This document shows, piece by piece, positions 42,042 to 53,517 of a stretch of DNA of 64,000 nucleotides. The notes beneath the pieces were generated by a model. That model did no database searches, was not told where the DNA came from, and was given only the letters and a program-made list of their open reading frames with translations. A program made the position numbers and the translations under genes. The DNA comes from Pedococcus cremeus. GTDB taxonomy: Bacteria; Actinomycetota; Actinomycetes; Actinomycetales; Dermatophilaceae. Location: NCBI RefSeq assembly GCF_900111375.1, contig NZ_FOHB01000006.1, positions 62,001-126,000 of the forward strand. The letters are read 5' to 3'. Position 1 is the first letter of the stretch; the number at the start of each line of letters is the position of its first letter.

Positions 42042-42950
42042 TTGAGCTTCAACGACAACGTCCAGCTCGACACCGGTCAGGTGTCCGGCGGCGGCGGTGG
42101 TGGTGGCCGCGGAGGCATGGTCATCGGTGGCGGCCTCGGCGGCATCATCCTGCTGATCGTCGCCCTCATCTTCGGCATCAACCCCTCGGACCTGCCCGGC
42201 ACCGGCACCGACACCGCCAACAGCCAGGTCGAGAGCGGCGGCTCGGTGGACAACAGCGCGATCGCGCAGTGCAAGACCGGCGCCGACGCCAACCGCAGCG
42301 ACACCTGCCGGATCGTCGGCACGGTCAACTCCGTGCAGGCCTACTGGGGTGACGAGCTCAAGCGGTACGGCAAGGACTACACGCCCGCGAAGACCGTCAT
42401 CTACCAGGGCTCGGAGCAGTCGGCGTGCGGCACCGCCTCCAACCAGGTCGGCCCGTTCTACTGCCCGCTGGACCAGAAGGTCTACATCGACGCCAGCTTC
42501 TTCTCGATCCTCACCCAGCAGTTCGGCTCCGATGCCGGTGCCCTGGCGCAGGAGTACGTCGTGGCCCACGAGTACGGCCACCACATCCAGGACCTCCTGG
42601 GCCTGCTCGACCGCGCCCAGCAGGACCCCCAGGGCGCCGAGAGCGGCAGCGTCAGGACCGAGCTGATGGCCGACTGCCTCGCCGGGGTCTGGGCCAACCA
42701 CGCCGCGAACACCAAGGACGCCAACGGCACGACGTACCTCAAGCCGCTCACCGAGTCGGACATCAAGTCCGCGCTCTCGGCCGCGTCCGCCGTGGGCGAC
42801 GACCGGATCCAGCAGAAGACGCAGGGCCGGGTCAACCCCGAGTCGTGGACCCACGGCTCGGCCGCGGAGCGGCAGAAGTGGTTCCTCACCGGTTACCAGA
42901 AGGGCGACCTCAACGCCTGCGACACCTTCGCGGCGACCTCGCTCGGCTGA
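42042..42950 (+). CDS. Neutral zinc metallopeptidase (YpfJ/KPN_02809 family), TTG start
   Basis: 302 residues starting with TTG, preceded by CGGAGG at 42031-42036 (5-base gap). A glycine-rich patch and one membrane span (GGLGGIILLIVALIFG at about 28-45) anchor the protein; the rest faces outside. The zinc motif HEYGHHIQD (HExxH) is at about residue 180, and downstream ELMADCLAGVWA supplies the third ligand. Cysteine pairs (QCKTGAD...DTC, ACGTASNQVGPFYC, terminal NAC) suggest disulfides. Physiological substrate unknown. Confidence 0.88.
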   Translation: MSFNDNVQLDTGQVSGGGGGGGRGGMVIGGGLGGIILLIVALIFGINPSDLPGTGTDTANSQVESGGSVDNSAIAQCKTGADANRSDTCRIVGTVNSVQAYWGDELKRYGKDYTPAKTVIYQGSEQSACGTASNQVGPFYCPLDQKVYIDASFFSILTQQFGSDAGALAQEYVVAHEYGHHIQDLLGLLDRAQQDPQGAESGSVRTELMADCLAGVWANHAANTKDANGTTYLKPLTESDIKSALSAASAVGDDRIQQKTQGRVNPESWTHGSAAERQKWFLTGYQKGDLNACDTFAATSLG

Positions 42951-42954
42951 GGTC

Positions 42955-43533
42955 CTAGCCGGACGTGTCGGGCTCGTCGAGGTCGACCCACACCGCGCGG
43001 CCCCGCCGCACGGCCTCCTGCAGCACCGCGAGCCTGGGGTCGGGCACGTCGTAGAGCTCACGCCGAGGCAGGTCGACGAGGTGGCCGAGCCGCGGGTCGG
43101 CGAGCACGTCACGCACGAGGGCCCGGTCTCCCCCGACCACCATCCCCCGCAGTCCTGCGCCGGCGGGCAGCAGGCGCAGGACGTGGTCGGAGACCGCCCG
43201 GACCAGCTCGTCGGCCTGGTTGCCCCGTCTCCGGGCGAACCGCTGCTGCGACCAGCCCCCGGCGGCGGTGCGCGACTGCACGTACCTCGTGCCGCACTTG
43301 TGGGCGGTGAGCCGGCCGTCCCTGGCCAGCCCGACGGCATACCCGCCCCTGCGCAGGAGCACCACGCCGAGCGGGTCGTGCGGGAAGGAGGTGCCCACCG
43401 CCACCGCGCCGTCGCCGCCCTCGGCACGCACGACGGCGCCCTCCTCGGTGAGGCGGGCGCCGTCGTGTCGCTCGGCGAAGCCGTCGAGCCAGCGGCCGAT
43501 CCGCTCCGGCGCGATCTCCAGGCATCGGGTCAC
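42955..43533 (-). CDS. Actinobacterial Vms1-like release factor (acVLRF1)
   Basis: 192 residues with the eRF1-like fold of the Vms1/VLRF1 superfamily. In eukaryotes Vms1/ANKZF1 frees stalled peptidyl-tRNA on 60S subunits. The catalytic-loop segment is visible as TRYVQSRTAAGGWSQQRFAR followed by RRGNQAD, the glutamine-bearing loop corresponding to GGQ in release factors. The N-terminal strands are PHDPLGVVLLRRGGYAVGLA. A ribosome-rescue role is inferred from the superfamily. It is 50 bases downstream of the SUF operon on the same strand and may be read through from it. Start GTG at 43533. Confidence 0.8.
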   Translation of the reverse strand: MTRCLEIAPERIGRWLDGFAERHDGARLTEEGAVVRAEGGDGAVAVGTSFPHDPLGVVLLRRGGYAVGLARDGRLTAHKCGTRYVQSRTAAGGWSQQRFARRRGNQADELVRAVSDHVLRLLPAGAGLRGMVVGGDRALVRDVLADPRLGHLVDLPRRELYDVPDPRLAVLQEAVRRGRAVWVDLDEPDTSG

Positions 43534-43583
43534 AGGCGTCGGGTCACGGGCGCAGGCTCGAAGGGCTCAGGAGCCGAACAGGC

Positions 43584-43913
43584 TCAGAGGTTGAAGCCCA
43601 GGGCGCGGAGCTGCTCGCGGCCGTCGTCGGTGATCTTGTCCGGGCCCCACGGCGGCATCCAGACCCAGTTCACCCGGTAGGACGCGACGAGACCCTGCAA
43701 CGCCTGGTCGGTCTGGTCCTCGATGACGTCGGTGAGCGGGCAGGCGGCGCTGGTGAGCGTCATGTCGATGACGGCGTGGTTCTGTGCGTCGACGGTGATG
43801 CCGTAGACGAGCCCGAGGTCCACGACGTTGATCCCGAGCTCGGGGTCGACGACATCGCGCATGGCCTCCTCGACGTCTGCGACGTTCGCGGGCAGCTGCT
43901 GCGTGTCGGTCAT
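43584..43913 (-). CDS. sufT: SufT-like metal-sulfur cluster biosynthesis protein
   Basis: DUF59/MIP18-family protein of 109 residues: EEAMRDVVDPELGINVVDLGLVYGI and MTLTSAACPLTDVIEDQ, with the conserved cysteine in the latter. Members help mature Fe-S proteins. Last gene of the SUF operon, as in mycobacteria; the ATG overlaps the sufU stop by 4 bases. Confidence 0.9.
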   Translation of the reverse strand: MTDTQQLPANVADVEEAMRDVVDPELGINVVDLGLVYGITVDAQNHAVIDMTLTSAACPLTDVIEDQTDQALQGLVASYRVNWVWMPPWGPDKITDDGREQLRALGFNL

Positions 43914-44431
43914 GCTGTCTCTCCTTGGGTTGCGGGCGAGAGCGGAGTCTCGGGTGAGAGGTCGGTGGTGGGGTCGGTCGCGCCGGTGCTGTTATCGACA
44001 CCTGAGCGGTTCAACGCGTCGGTGAAGGCCATCCATCCCAGTAGGGCGCACTTCACGCGGGCGGGGTACTTCGCGACTCCGGCGAACGCGACGCCGTCGC
44101 CGATCTGCTCCTCGTCACCGGGGTCGGTGCCTCTGGAGGTGAGCATCGAGCGCATCGCCTCGTGGGTGCGCAGCGCCTCGTCGACGGTGTGGCCGATGAC
44201 CTCGTCGGCGAGCACCGACGTCGACGCCGTCGAGATCGAGCAGCCTAGGGTGTCGTACGAGACGTCGCGGACCACCGCGTCGCGGCCGGTCCCCTCGACG
44301 TGCACGCGCAGCGTCACCTCGTCACCGCAGGTGGGGTTCACGTGGTGCACCTCGGCGTCGTACGGCTCGCGGAGCCCGGCGTGGTGCGGGCGCTTGCTGT
44401 GCTCGAGGATGAGCTCCTGGTAGAGGTCCAC
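43910..44431 (-). CDS. sufU: SufU sulfur-transfer scaffold
   Basis: 173 residues of the IscU/SufU fold. It accepts sulfur from SufS with a zinc-bound cysteine. The three conserved cysteines are visible in NPTCGDE, LGCSIST and KCALLGW. The SufU-specific insertion before the third cysteine is present. Translationally adjacent to sufS (no gap) and sufT (4-base overlap). The C-terminal 25 residues (STGATDPTTDLSPETPLSP) are low complexity and specific to this lineage. Confidence 0.92.
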   Translation of the reverse strand: MDLYQELILEHSKRPHHAGLREPYDAEVHHVNPTCGDEVTLRVHVEGTGRDAVVRDVSYDTLGCSISTASTSVLADEVIGHTVDEALRTHEAMRSMLTSRGTDPGDEEQIGDGVAFAGVAKYPARVKCALLGWMAFTDALNRSGVDNSTGATDPTTDLSPETPLSPATQGETA

Positions 44432-46527
<2,096 letters not shown>

Positions 46528-46545
46528 CAGGTATCTCTCTCGTTC

Positions 46546-46902
46546 TCAGGAGTTCAGGGGGGTCGTGCCGACGTAGACCTCGTCGTCCTCGACCCTCACC
46601 GGGTAGACGTTGACGGGGACGGTGGCGGGCGGGCCGGAGGGCTCACCGGTGCGGATGTCGAACCGGGAGCCGTGCAGCCAGCACTCGAGGGTGTGGTCGT
46701 CGAGCTCGCCCTCGGAGAGCGAGACGTTCGCGTGGCTGCAGGTGTCGTCGAGCGCGTACAGCTCGCCCTCCTTGGTCCGCACGATCGCCACGACCTGGCC
46801 GTAGATGTCGGCCGCGGCCGCCCCGAAGGCAGGCAGCTCGTCGACGCGGCAGACCCTCACGAAGTCGACACCGTCCTCGACCTTCTCGGCGGCGGCGCTC
46901 AC
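46546..46902 (-). CDS. Rieske-type [2Fe-2S] ferredoxin within the SUF operon
   Basis: 118 residues. The Rieske motifs CSHANVSLSEGE (CxH) and ECWLHGSRFD (CxxH) supply two cysteines and two histidines for a [2Fe-2S] cluster. Small stand-alone ferredoxins of this type usually pass electrons to oxygenases. Here it lies between sufD and sufC, its start overlapping the sufD stop, so a role as electron donor in cluster assembly is likely. This arrangement is known from streptomycetes but not from mycobacteria. Confidence 0.9.
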   Translation of the reverse strand: MSAAAEKVEDGVDFVRVCRVDELPAFGAAAADIYGQVVAIVRTKEGELYALDDTCSHANVSLSEGELDDHTLECWLHGSRFDIRTGEPSGPPATVPVNVYPVRVEDDEVYVGTTPLNS

Positions 46903-48125
46903 GCGGCGCCCTCGCTGTCGTCGGCCTCCTGCGCAACCGCAGCGCCCTCCACGCCCTCGAGCTCGACGTCGATGGCCGCCATGAGGTGCTCCTGCACCTC
47001 GGGCACACCGATGCGGCCGATGATGCTGGCGAAGAAGCCACGCACGACCAAGCGGCGGGCGGCAGCCTCGTCGATGCCGCGCGACTGCAGGTAGAACAGC
47101 TGCTCGTCGTCGAAGCGGCCGGTCGCCGAGGCGTGGCCGGCACCGATGATCTCGCCGGTCTCGATCTCGAGGTTGGGCACCGAGTCGGCGCGGGCACCCT
47201 CGGTGAGGACCAGGTTGCGGTTGAGCTCGTAGGTGTCGGTGCCCTCGGCCGCCGCGCGGATCAGGACGTCGCCGACCCAGACGGTGTGGGCGGTGTCGCC
47301 CTGCAGGGCGCCCTTGTACTCGACGTTGGAGGTGCAGTGCGGCGCCTCGTGGTCGACGAACAGGCGGTGCTCCTGGTGCTGGCCGGCGTCGGCGAAGTAG
47401 ACCCCGAGGCCCTCGAACGAGCCACCCGGGCCGGCGTAGCGGGCGTTGGTCGACACCCGCACGATCTCGCCGCCGAGGGTGACCACGACGTGCTTGAGGT
47501 GGGCGTCACGACCGATCAGCGCGTCGTGCTGCGCGACGTGGATCGCGTCGTCGTCCCACTCCTGCACGCTGACGACGGTCAGGTCCGCGCCGTCGCCGAC
47601 GCGCACCTCGACACCGGCGTTGTGCTGTGCGGAGCCCGAGTGCTGGAGCACGACGGTGGCGCGGCTGTGCCGGCCGGCCTCGATGACCGTGTGGCCGTTG
47701 CCCCGGCCCGCACCGGTGCCGGTGAGCCGCACGAGGACCGGGGCGTCGAGCTCGGCCTCCTTGGCGATCCCGACGTACAGGGCACGCTCGGTGCCCGCCC
47801 ATGCGGTGACCGCGGCGCGGTCGGCCGGGCGGTAGGCGCTGCCCACGCGCTCGTCGTCCATCGGCAGGCTGAGCAGCTCGACGCCCTCGGGCGCCTCGGA
47901 CTCCACCGTGACCGCGCGCTCGGCGCTGCCCTCCTCGGCGAACAGGCCGGAGAGCCGGTCCACGGGGGTGAAACGCCAGTCCTCCTCACGGCCACCGGGA
48001 ACCGGGAAGTCCGCCACGGCATACGAGGTCTTGCGCTCGGCACGGGACTGGTCGGGGACCATCGTCTCCGCGGAGTGCGTGTGCGCTCCCTCGGTGGGGC
48101 GGGGCTTGTCTGCCAGAAGGCTCAT
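46899..48125 (-). CDS. sufD: Fe-S assembly protein SufD
   Basis: 408 residues, the SufB paralogue that completes the SufBC2D scaffold. A beta-helix core with the conserved C-terminal block GHASATGRFDDEQLFYLQSRGIDE and helical end (LVVRGFFASIIGRI). Starts one base over the sufB stop. Confidence 0.94.
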   Translation of the reverse strand: MSLLADKPRPTEGAHTHSAETMVPDQSRAERKTSYAVADFPVPGGREEDWRFTPVDRLSGLFAEEGSAERAVTVESEAPEGVELLSLPMDDERVGSAYRPADRAAVTAWAGTERALYVGIAKEAELDAPVLVRLTGTGAGRGNGHTVIEAGRHSRATVVLQHSGSAQHNAGVEVRVGDGADLTVVSVQEWDDDAIHVAQHDALIGRDAHLKHVVVTLGGEIVRVSTNARYAGPGGSFEGLGVYFADAGQHQEHRLFVDHEAPHCTSNVEYKGALQGDTAHTVWVGDVLIRAAAEGTDTYELNRNLVLTEGARADSVPNLEIETGEIIGAGHASATGRFDDEQLFYLQSRGIDEAAARRLVVRGFFASIIGRIGVPEVQEHLMAAIDVELEGVEGAAVAQEADDSEGAA

Positions 48126-49543
48126 CAGCCGACGGCTCCTTCCATCTGCAGCTCGATCAGGCGGTTCAGCTCGAGGGCGTACTCCATGGGCAGCTCGCGC
48201 GCGATGGGCTCGACGAAGCCGCGCACGATCATCGCCATGGCCTCCTCCTCGGTGAGGCCGCGGGACATCAGGTAGAACAGCTGGTCCTCGGACACCTTCG
48301 AGACGGTCGCCTCGTGGCCCATCTTCACGTCGTCCTCGCGGATGTCGACGTACGGGTAGGTGTCGGAGCGGCTGATGTTGTCGACCAGCAGCGCGTCACA
48401 GACCACCGAGCTCTTCGAGCCGTGCGCGCCCTCCATGATCTGGACCAGGCCGCGGTAGGAGGTGCGGCCACCGCCACGGGCCACCGACTTCGACACGATC
48501 GTCGAGGAGGTGTTGGGGGCGGCGTGGACCATCTTGGAGCCGGCGTCCTGGTGCTGGCCCTCGCCGGCGAACGCGATCGACAGGGTCTCGCCCTTCGCGT
48601 GCTCGCCGAGCAGGAACACGGCCGGGTACTTCATGGTGACCTTGGAGCCGATGTTGCCGTCGATCCACTCCATGGTGGCGCCCTCGGCGGCGGTGGCCCG
48701 CTTGGTGACCAGGTTGTACACGTTGTTCGACCAGTTCTGGATGGTCGTGTAGCGGACCCGGGCGTTCTTCTTCACGACGATCTCGACGACCGCGGAGTGC
48801 AGCGAGTCGGACTTGTAGATCGGCGCGGTGCAGCCCTCGACGTAGTGCACGTAGGAGCCCTCGTCGGCGATGATCAGCGTCCGCTCGAACTGACCCATGT
48901 TCTCGGTGTTGATCCGGAAGTAGGCCTGCAGCGGGATGTCGACGTGCACGCCCGGCGGGACGTAGATGAACGAGCCGCCCGACCACACGGCGGTGTTCAG
49001 CGAGGCGAACTTGTTGTCACCGGCCGGGATGACGCTGGCGAAGTACTCGCGGAACAGGTCCTCGTGCTCGCGCAGGCCGGTGTCGGTGTCGACGAAGATG
49101 ACGCCCTTCTCCTCCAGGTCCTCGCGGATCTGGTGGTAGACGACCTCCGACTCGTACTGGGCCGCGACGCCCGCGATGAGGCGCTGCTTCTCCGCCTCCG
49201 GGATGCCGAGCCGGTCGTAGGTGTTCTTGATGTCCTCGGGCAGCTCGTCCCAGGTGGTCGCCTGCTTCTCGGTGGACTTCACGAAGTACTTGATGTTCTG
49301 GAAGTCGATGCCCGACAGGTCCGAGCCCCAGCTCGGCATCGGCTTCTTGCCGAACAGCCGCAGCGACTTCAGGCGGAGGTTGAGCATCCACTCCGGCTCG
49401 CCCTTCCGGCCGGAGATGTCGCGAACGACGTCCTCGTTGAGGCCACGCCGAGCGGAGGAGCCAGCGGTGTCGCTGTCAGCCCAGCCGTACTCGTAGCGAC
49501 CGAGGTCCTTCAGACCTGGGTTCAGCTCTTCGATGGTGCTCAT
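48125..49543 (-). CDS. sufB: Fe-S assembly protein SufB
   Basis: Central scaffold on which the nascent cluster forms, 472 residues. Conserved segments are [47 protein letters not shown] (cysteine implicated in sulfur acceptance) and the C-terminal [25 protein letters not shown]. No intein is present, unlike the mycobacterial sufB gene. Start ATG overlaps the sufR stop by 4 bases. Confidence 0.96.
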   Translation of the reverse strand: MSTIEELNPGLKDLGRYEYGWADSDTAGSSARRGLNEDVVRDISGRKGEPEWMLNLRLKSLRLFGKKPMPSWGSDLSGIDFQNIKYFVKSTEKQATTWDELPEDIKNTYDRLGIPEAEKQRLIAGVAAQYESEVVYHQIREDLEEKGVIFVDTDTGLREHEDLFREYFASVIPAGDNKFASLNTAVWSGGSFIYVPPGVHVDIPLQAYFRINTENMGQFERTLIIADEGSYVHYVEGCTAPIYKSDSLHSAVVEIVVKKNARVRYTTIQNWSNNVYNLVTKRATAAEGATMEWIDGNIGSKVTMKYPAVFLLGEHAKGETLSIAFAGEGQHQDAGSKMVHAAPNTSSTIVSKSVARGGGRTSYRGLVQIMEGAHGSKSSVVCDALLVDNISRSDTYPYVDIREDDVKMGHEATVSKVSEDQLFYLMSRGLTEEEAMAMIVRGFVEPIARELPMEYALELNRLIELQMEGAVG

Positions 49544-50373
49544 CGCGTGGACCCTTTCGTGGTTTCTGCGGTGTGGGTGGTCGTTCTGGCCGGGCGGGTG
49601 CCCCGTGCCATGGTCGTGCGGGTCGTGGCCGTGCGCGTGCTGGCCGGTGCCGGCCCGGCGGCGCGCACGGTCGGCGTGGGGACGAAGGTGGTGCAGACGT
49701 GGTCGCCGTGCGCGAGCGTCGCCAGCCGCTGGACGTGCACGCCCAGCAGGCGCGAGAACGCATCTGTTTCAGCGTCACAGAACTGGGGAAATTCCCGCGC
49801 CACGTGCTGCACGGGGCAGTGCCCCTGGCACAGCTGTATGCCGGTCAGGGCGCCGGGGCTGCCGGCATCCCCCACGGGGCGGGCCGAGGCCGCGAAGCCG
49901 TCACGCGTCAGGGCCTTCACCAGGGCTGCCGTACGAGCCTGCCGGTCCGAGCCCGCCTCGGCGAGCTCGGCGGCATACCGCTCCTCGAGCTCGGCGACGC
50001 GCTGCTGGGCGAACCGGGTCACGGCCTCCTCCCCCGCCGCGTCGGCGAGGAAGCGCAGGGCCTCGGTGGCCAGGTGGTCGTAGTCGGACTCGAGGGACTG
50101 GTGGCCGGCGTCGCTGACGACGTAGGCACGGGCCGGACGGCCCCGGCCACGGTTGCCCGCGGCGGCCTCGCGGCCGGTGATGAGGCCGAGCTCGACGAGG
50201 TTGTCGAGGTGGCGGCGGACGGCGGCGGCGGTCAGCCCGAGCTGGTCGGCGAGCACGCCGGCCGTGATGGGCCCGCGCTCGCTGATCGCCTGGAGCACCC
50301 GGTCGCGCGTGCGCGACTCCAGGGCCTGCGGCTGGGCCGCGGCGTCCTGGCGCTCGTCTCCGGCGATAAACAC
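49540..50373 (-). CDS. sufR: SufR-like Fe-S sensing transcriptional regulator
   Basis: 277 residues. N-terminal winged helix ([34 protein letters not shown], from about 24). The C-terminal part carries three cysteines for a [4Fe-4S] cluster ([10 protein letters not shown], then QFCDAE), matching SufR. SufR represses the SUF operon when it holds a cluster and releases it when Fe-S supply falls (known from cyanobacteria and mycobacteria). The last 50 residues are a Thr/Arg-rich low-complexity tail of unknown use. First gene of the operon; GTG start at 50373 follows TAACAT by 7 bases, so it may be leaderless. Confidence 0.9.
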   Translation of the reverse strand: MFIAGDERQDAAAQPQALESRTRDRVLQAISERGPITAGVLADQLGLTAAAVRRHLDNLVELGLITGREAAAGNRGRGRPARAYVVSDAGHQSLESDYDHLATEALRFLADAAGEEAVTRFAQQRVAELEERYAAELAEAGSDRQARTAALVKALTRDGFAASARPVGDAGSPGALTGIQLCQGHCPVQHVAREFPQFCDAETDAFSRLLGVHVQRLATLAHGDHVCTTFVPTPTVRAAGPAPASTRTATTRTTMARGTRPARTTTHTAETTKGSTR

Positions 50374-50380
50374 AACAGCG

Positions 50381-50386
50381 ATGTTA
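50381..50386 (-). promoter_or_regulatory. SUF operon promoter (-10 TAACAT, -35 TTCCAC)
   Basis: On the minus strand: -35-like TTCCAC (50404-50409), 17-base spacer, -10 TAACAT (50381-50386), 7 bases to the GTG of sufR. The spacer contains TTAATTACGTAA, one of the most AT-rich spots of the window. Confidence 0.65.
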
Positions 50387-50402
50387 CGTAATTAACCCCG
50401 CG

Positions 50403-50422
50403 GGTGGAAAGGAAGGTCCACC
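50403..50422. promoter_or_regulatory. Inverted repeat GGTGGA-N8-TCCACC at the SUF promoter
   Basis: A perfect 6-base inverted repeat overlapping the -35 of the SUF promoter. It is a candidate operator for SufR, encoded by the first gene downstream. The spacing and symmetry suit a dimer of winged helices. Confidence 0.55.
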
Positions 50423-50490
50423 TAACCCGGGCAAAGGGTGCTCCGGGGCTGGTAGCGCGCAGCAGGGGCGGCGGCCTCGGAGGCACGGGC

Positions 50491-53427
50491 TCAGTCGAGC
50501 AGACCGCGCTGGCGGGCCACCGCGACGGCCTCGCCCCGGCCGGTCGCGCCCAGCTTGGCCATGATGTTCGAGACGTGCACGCTGGCCGTCTTGGCGCTGA
50601 TGAACAGCTGGGTGCCGATCTGCTTGTTGCTGCGCCCGAGGGCCACCAGGGAGAGGATCTCGCGCTCGCGGGGGGTGAGGTGCTCCCCCGGCCTGGTCGC
50701 AGCCTCACGGGCCCCCACCCGGCCGGCTCCGTGCCGCAGGAGCGGTCGCAGCTCGTCCAGCAGAGGCCGGGCGCCGAGCCGCGCAGCGACGTCGTGCGCC
50801 GCGGCAGCCTCATCGTCGGCGCGGCCGTCTCCGCCGGCGGACAGGACCGCGGCGAGGCGGGCCCGTGAGCGGGCCGTCTCGTAGGCGTGGCCGTAGGTCT
50901 CGAAGCGCGCCACGGCCTCGGTCCACGCCGTCACCAGCGCGTCCTGGCCCGGGTCGTCGCCGGTGAGCCAGCGCAGCCGCAGCAGCTCAGCCTCGACGCG
51001 CGCCGCCCAGGCTCGGGCCTCGGGGCCGTCGTTGCCGGACGCCGCCGACTCCTCCCACACCAGCCGGGCGACCTCGGCGAGCTGCCCACCGCGGACGAGC
51101 AGCTCCTGCCGCTCGGTGCCGGCGGCCGTGGCCGCGTGGCAGCCCAGCTGGCCGAGCAGGAGCGCGCTGAGGCGCAGCTGCGCCTGGAAGCGGGGGCGCC
51201 ACACCCGGCTCAGCAGGGCCACGACCTCGTCGTGCACGGCCACGGCCGCGGGCAGGTCGCCGGCGCTGCCGTGCAGGTCGATGGCCGCGCTGGCGCTCAG
51301 CAGGCCGACCATGCTCTCGGTCTCCCACCAGCGGCGCACCTTGGCGACGACGTCGAGCGAGGTCGTGTCCCCACGACCGGCTGCGACGTACAGGAGCGCG
51401 GAGTCGAGCAGGGCCCGGGCCATCATCGGCGCCTCACCACCATCGGGGGCCAGGATCTCCCCGGCCAGCACCCAGTCACCGATCTCGTAGGCGACGATGC
51501 CGCCCAGCATGCGGCACTCCAGGGCGTAGGGCGCCCACTCACGGCCGGTGGCGCGCGCCTGGGCGGCACCCTGCTGGTAGACCTCGAGCGCCTGGGCGAG
51601 CCGCCCGGCTCGGTGGTGCAGTGACCCCAGGTGGTGCAGCGCCCGGGTCGCCGCGGGGGTCCCGCGCAGGGCCGGGTCGGCGAGGATGCGCTCCAGCGCC
51701 TGCTGCGACTCCTGCGGGTTGCCGGTGCGCTCGCGCACCTTGGCCAGCACCACCCGCACCTCGTCGGCGACGTCGCGCAGGTCGGCCTGCTCCGCCAGGG
51801 CGATCGCCTCGTCGCCCGCACGCTGGGCCTCGACGTCACGGCCACGGTCGGCCAGCACCTGCGTGTGCGCGGCCAACAGGGTGGCCCGCAGCGCCGTCGG
51901 GTCGTCCGGACGCAGGAGTCCCAGCGCCTCCTTGGTGACGGCCAGGGTGTCGAGGGGGCTGTCGGTGAGCCGCGCGGTGGTGGCCACCACGCCGAGCAGC
52001 TCCGCACGGGCGGTGTCGCCCATCCCCTCCGGACGGCGAGCCACCCGGTCCTGCAGCAGCTCGAGCGCCTTGTAGGCCCGCCCGGTGCTGGTGGCGGCAC
52101 CGGCGGCCCGGATGGTCACGGCGTCGGCGGAGGGGTGGTCGTCCGGCAGCAGGGCCAGGGCCTGCTTGAAGTGGCGCCACGCCTCCTCCGGGCCGCCGAC
52201 CGACATCGCCGCGTCTCCGGCCCGGACGCTCGCGTCGAGGGCCCGCTCGCGGTCGCCGGCGGCGAGGGCGTGCCGCGCCAGGTCCGCCCAGGTGCCCAGC
52301 GACGGGTCGTCGGCCAGCGCCGCGGCATACCGCTCGTGGGCGCGCACGCGCTCGCCCGGCAGCAGGTCGTCGTAGACGGTCTCGGCGAGCAGGGCGTGCC
52401 GGAAGGCGTAGCCGCCGGTGTCGGTCGGGACGAGGACGTGGTGCTCGACCGCGTCGCGGACCGCGAGGTCGAGCTCGGTGTCGGGGAGCCCGACGACGCA
52501 GGCGAGCATGCGGTGGGAGACCTGCCTCCCGGCGGCCGCCGCCATCCGCACCACCTGCTGGCCGGTCGGCCCGAGCTGTTCGAAGCGCACCAGCAGCAGG
52601 CGGGAGAGGTCCTCGGTGGAGCCCGGGTGCCCGAGCGCGCTGGCGGCGGCGAGCTCCTCGGCGAAGAAGGCGTTGCCCTCGGCGCGGTCGACGACCGCCT
52701 GGACCTCCGACTCCCCCAGCGCAGTGCCGCCCAGCCCGCGGACGAGCTCGCGGACGTGCCGGTCGGCCAGCGGCGCCAGGTCGACGCGCTGCACCGAGGC
52801 GAGCCGCGCCCAGTGCGCCAGCGTGGCGCGCAGCGGGTGGCGCCGGTGCAGGTCGTCGCTGCGGTAGGAGGCGACGAGGGAGACCGGGCCGTCGAAGCCG
52901 CGCGTGAAGATGAGGCTCAGCAGGTCGCGCGAGCTCTGGTCGGCCCAGTGCACGTCCTCGACCACCACGAGCACCGGTCCGTGCTGGGCGAGGTCCTCCA
53001 GCGCCGCGTGGACGGCCTCGACGAGGTCGGCCCGGTCGAGGGTGCCCGCGTCGTCGAGCCCGCCGCCGCGGCGCCGGCTCGGGAAGAGGCGTGCCAGGTG
53101 GGGGTGGGCCGCAACGACGGCATCGACCTGCTCGGGGGCCGTCGCCTCGAGCCGGCCGAGCATCTCGGTGAAGGGGAGGTAGGGAAGGGAGCTGCCGGCC
53201 TCGCCGAGGCAGTGGCCGACGAGCACGCGCCAGCCCTGGGCGGTGGCTCGGGCCGCGACCTCGCTGAGCAGGCGGGTCTTGCCGATGCCCGCGTCGCCGG
53301 AGAGGACGACCATGCCGGCGTGGGCCGGCGAGCCGTCGGGCACGTCGAGCCCGAGCAGGCGCGCGAGCCGCTCGCAGTCGTCGTCGCGACCCACGAAGAG
53401 GCCGCCAGCAGGGGCATCCAGTGGCAC
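50491..53427 (-). CDS. LAL-type large LuxR-family transcriptional regulator
   Basis: 978 residues from the GTG at 53427. N-terminal AAA-type ATPase (GLFVGRDDDCERLARLL, Walker A GDAGIGKTRLL), a long helical TPR-like middle, and a C-terminal LuxR HTH (LTPREREILSLVALGRSNKQIG...). LALs often activate nearby secondary-metabolite, export or sugar genes. The frame is open to an ATG at 53499, but that start has no ribosome site, whereas CATAAT ends 7 bases before 53427 and the conserved FVGR block follows ten residues later. It borders two miniproteins and an ABC exporter whose upstream regions share a repeated motif, its likely targets. Confidence 0.88.
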   Translation of the reverse strand: MPLDAPAGGLFVGRDDDCERLARLLGLDVPDGSPAHAGMVVLSGDAGIGKTRLLSEVAARATAQGWRVLVGHCLGEAGSSLPYLPFTEMLGRLEATAPEQVDAVVAAHPHLARLFPSRRRGGGLDDAGTLDRADLVEAVHAALEDLAQHGPVLVVVEDVHWADQSSRDLLSLIFTRGFDGPVSLVASYRSDDLHRRHPLRATLAHWARLASVQRVDLAPLADRHVRELVRGLGGTALGESEVQAVVDRAEGNAFFAEELAAASALGHPGSTEDLSRLLLVRFEQLGPTGQQVVRMAAAAGRQVSHRMLACVVGLPDTELDLAVRDAVEHHVLVPTDTGGYAFRHALLAETVYDDLLPGERVRAHERYAAALADDPSLGTWADLARHALAAGDRERALDASVRAGDAAMSVGGPEEAWRHFKQALALLPDDHPSADAVTIRAAGAATSTGRAYKALELLQDRVARRPEGMGDTARAELLGVVATTARLTDSPLDTLAVTKEALGLLRPDDPTALRATLLAAHTQVLADRGRDVEAQRAGDEAIALAEQADLRDVADEVRVVLAKVRERTGNPQESQQALERILADPALRGTPAATRALHHLGSLHHRAGRLAQALEVYQQGAAQARATGREWAPYALECRMLGGIVAYEIGDWVLAGEILAPDGGEAPMMARALLDSALLYVAAGRGDTTSLDVVAKVRRWWETESMVGLLSASAAIDLHGSAGDLPAAVAVHDEVVALLSRVWRPRFQAQLRLSALLLGQLGCHAATAAGTERQELLVRGGQLAEVARLVWEESAASGNDGPEARAWAARVEAELLRLRWLTGDDPGQDALVTAWTEAVARFETYGHAYETARSRARLAAVLSAGGDGRADDEAAAAHDVAARLGARPLLDELRPLLRHGAGRVGAREAATRPGEHLTPREREILSLVALGRSNKQIGTQLFISAKTASVHVSNIMAKLGATGRGEAVAVARQRGLLD

Positions 53428-53434
53428 ACCGCAG

Positions 53435-53440
53435 ATTATG
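53435..53440 (-). promoter_or_regulatory. Candidate -10 box (CATAAT) for the LAL regulator
   Basis: CATAAT on the minus strand, 7 bases before the GTG at 53427. It lies inside the reading frame if translation began at 53499, which argues for the shorter protein. Confidence 0.45.
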
Positions 53441-53517
53441 TCGGAGTGCTCTGACAGGAGTCCCTGCTGACGGCCGGGGGCGGGGAGTGTCGCGGTCATC
53501 GGACAGGCGCGGTGCCG

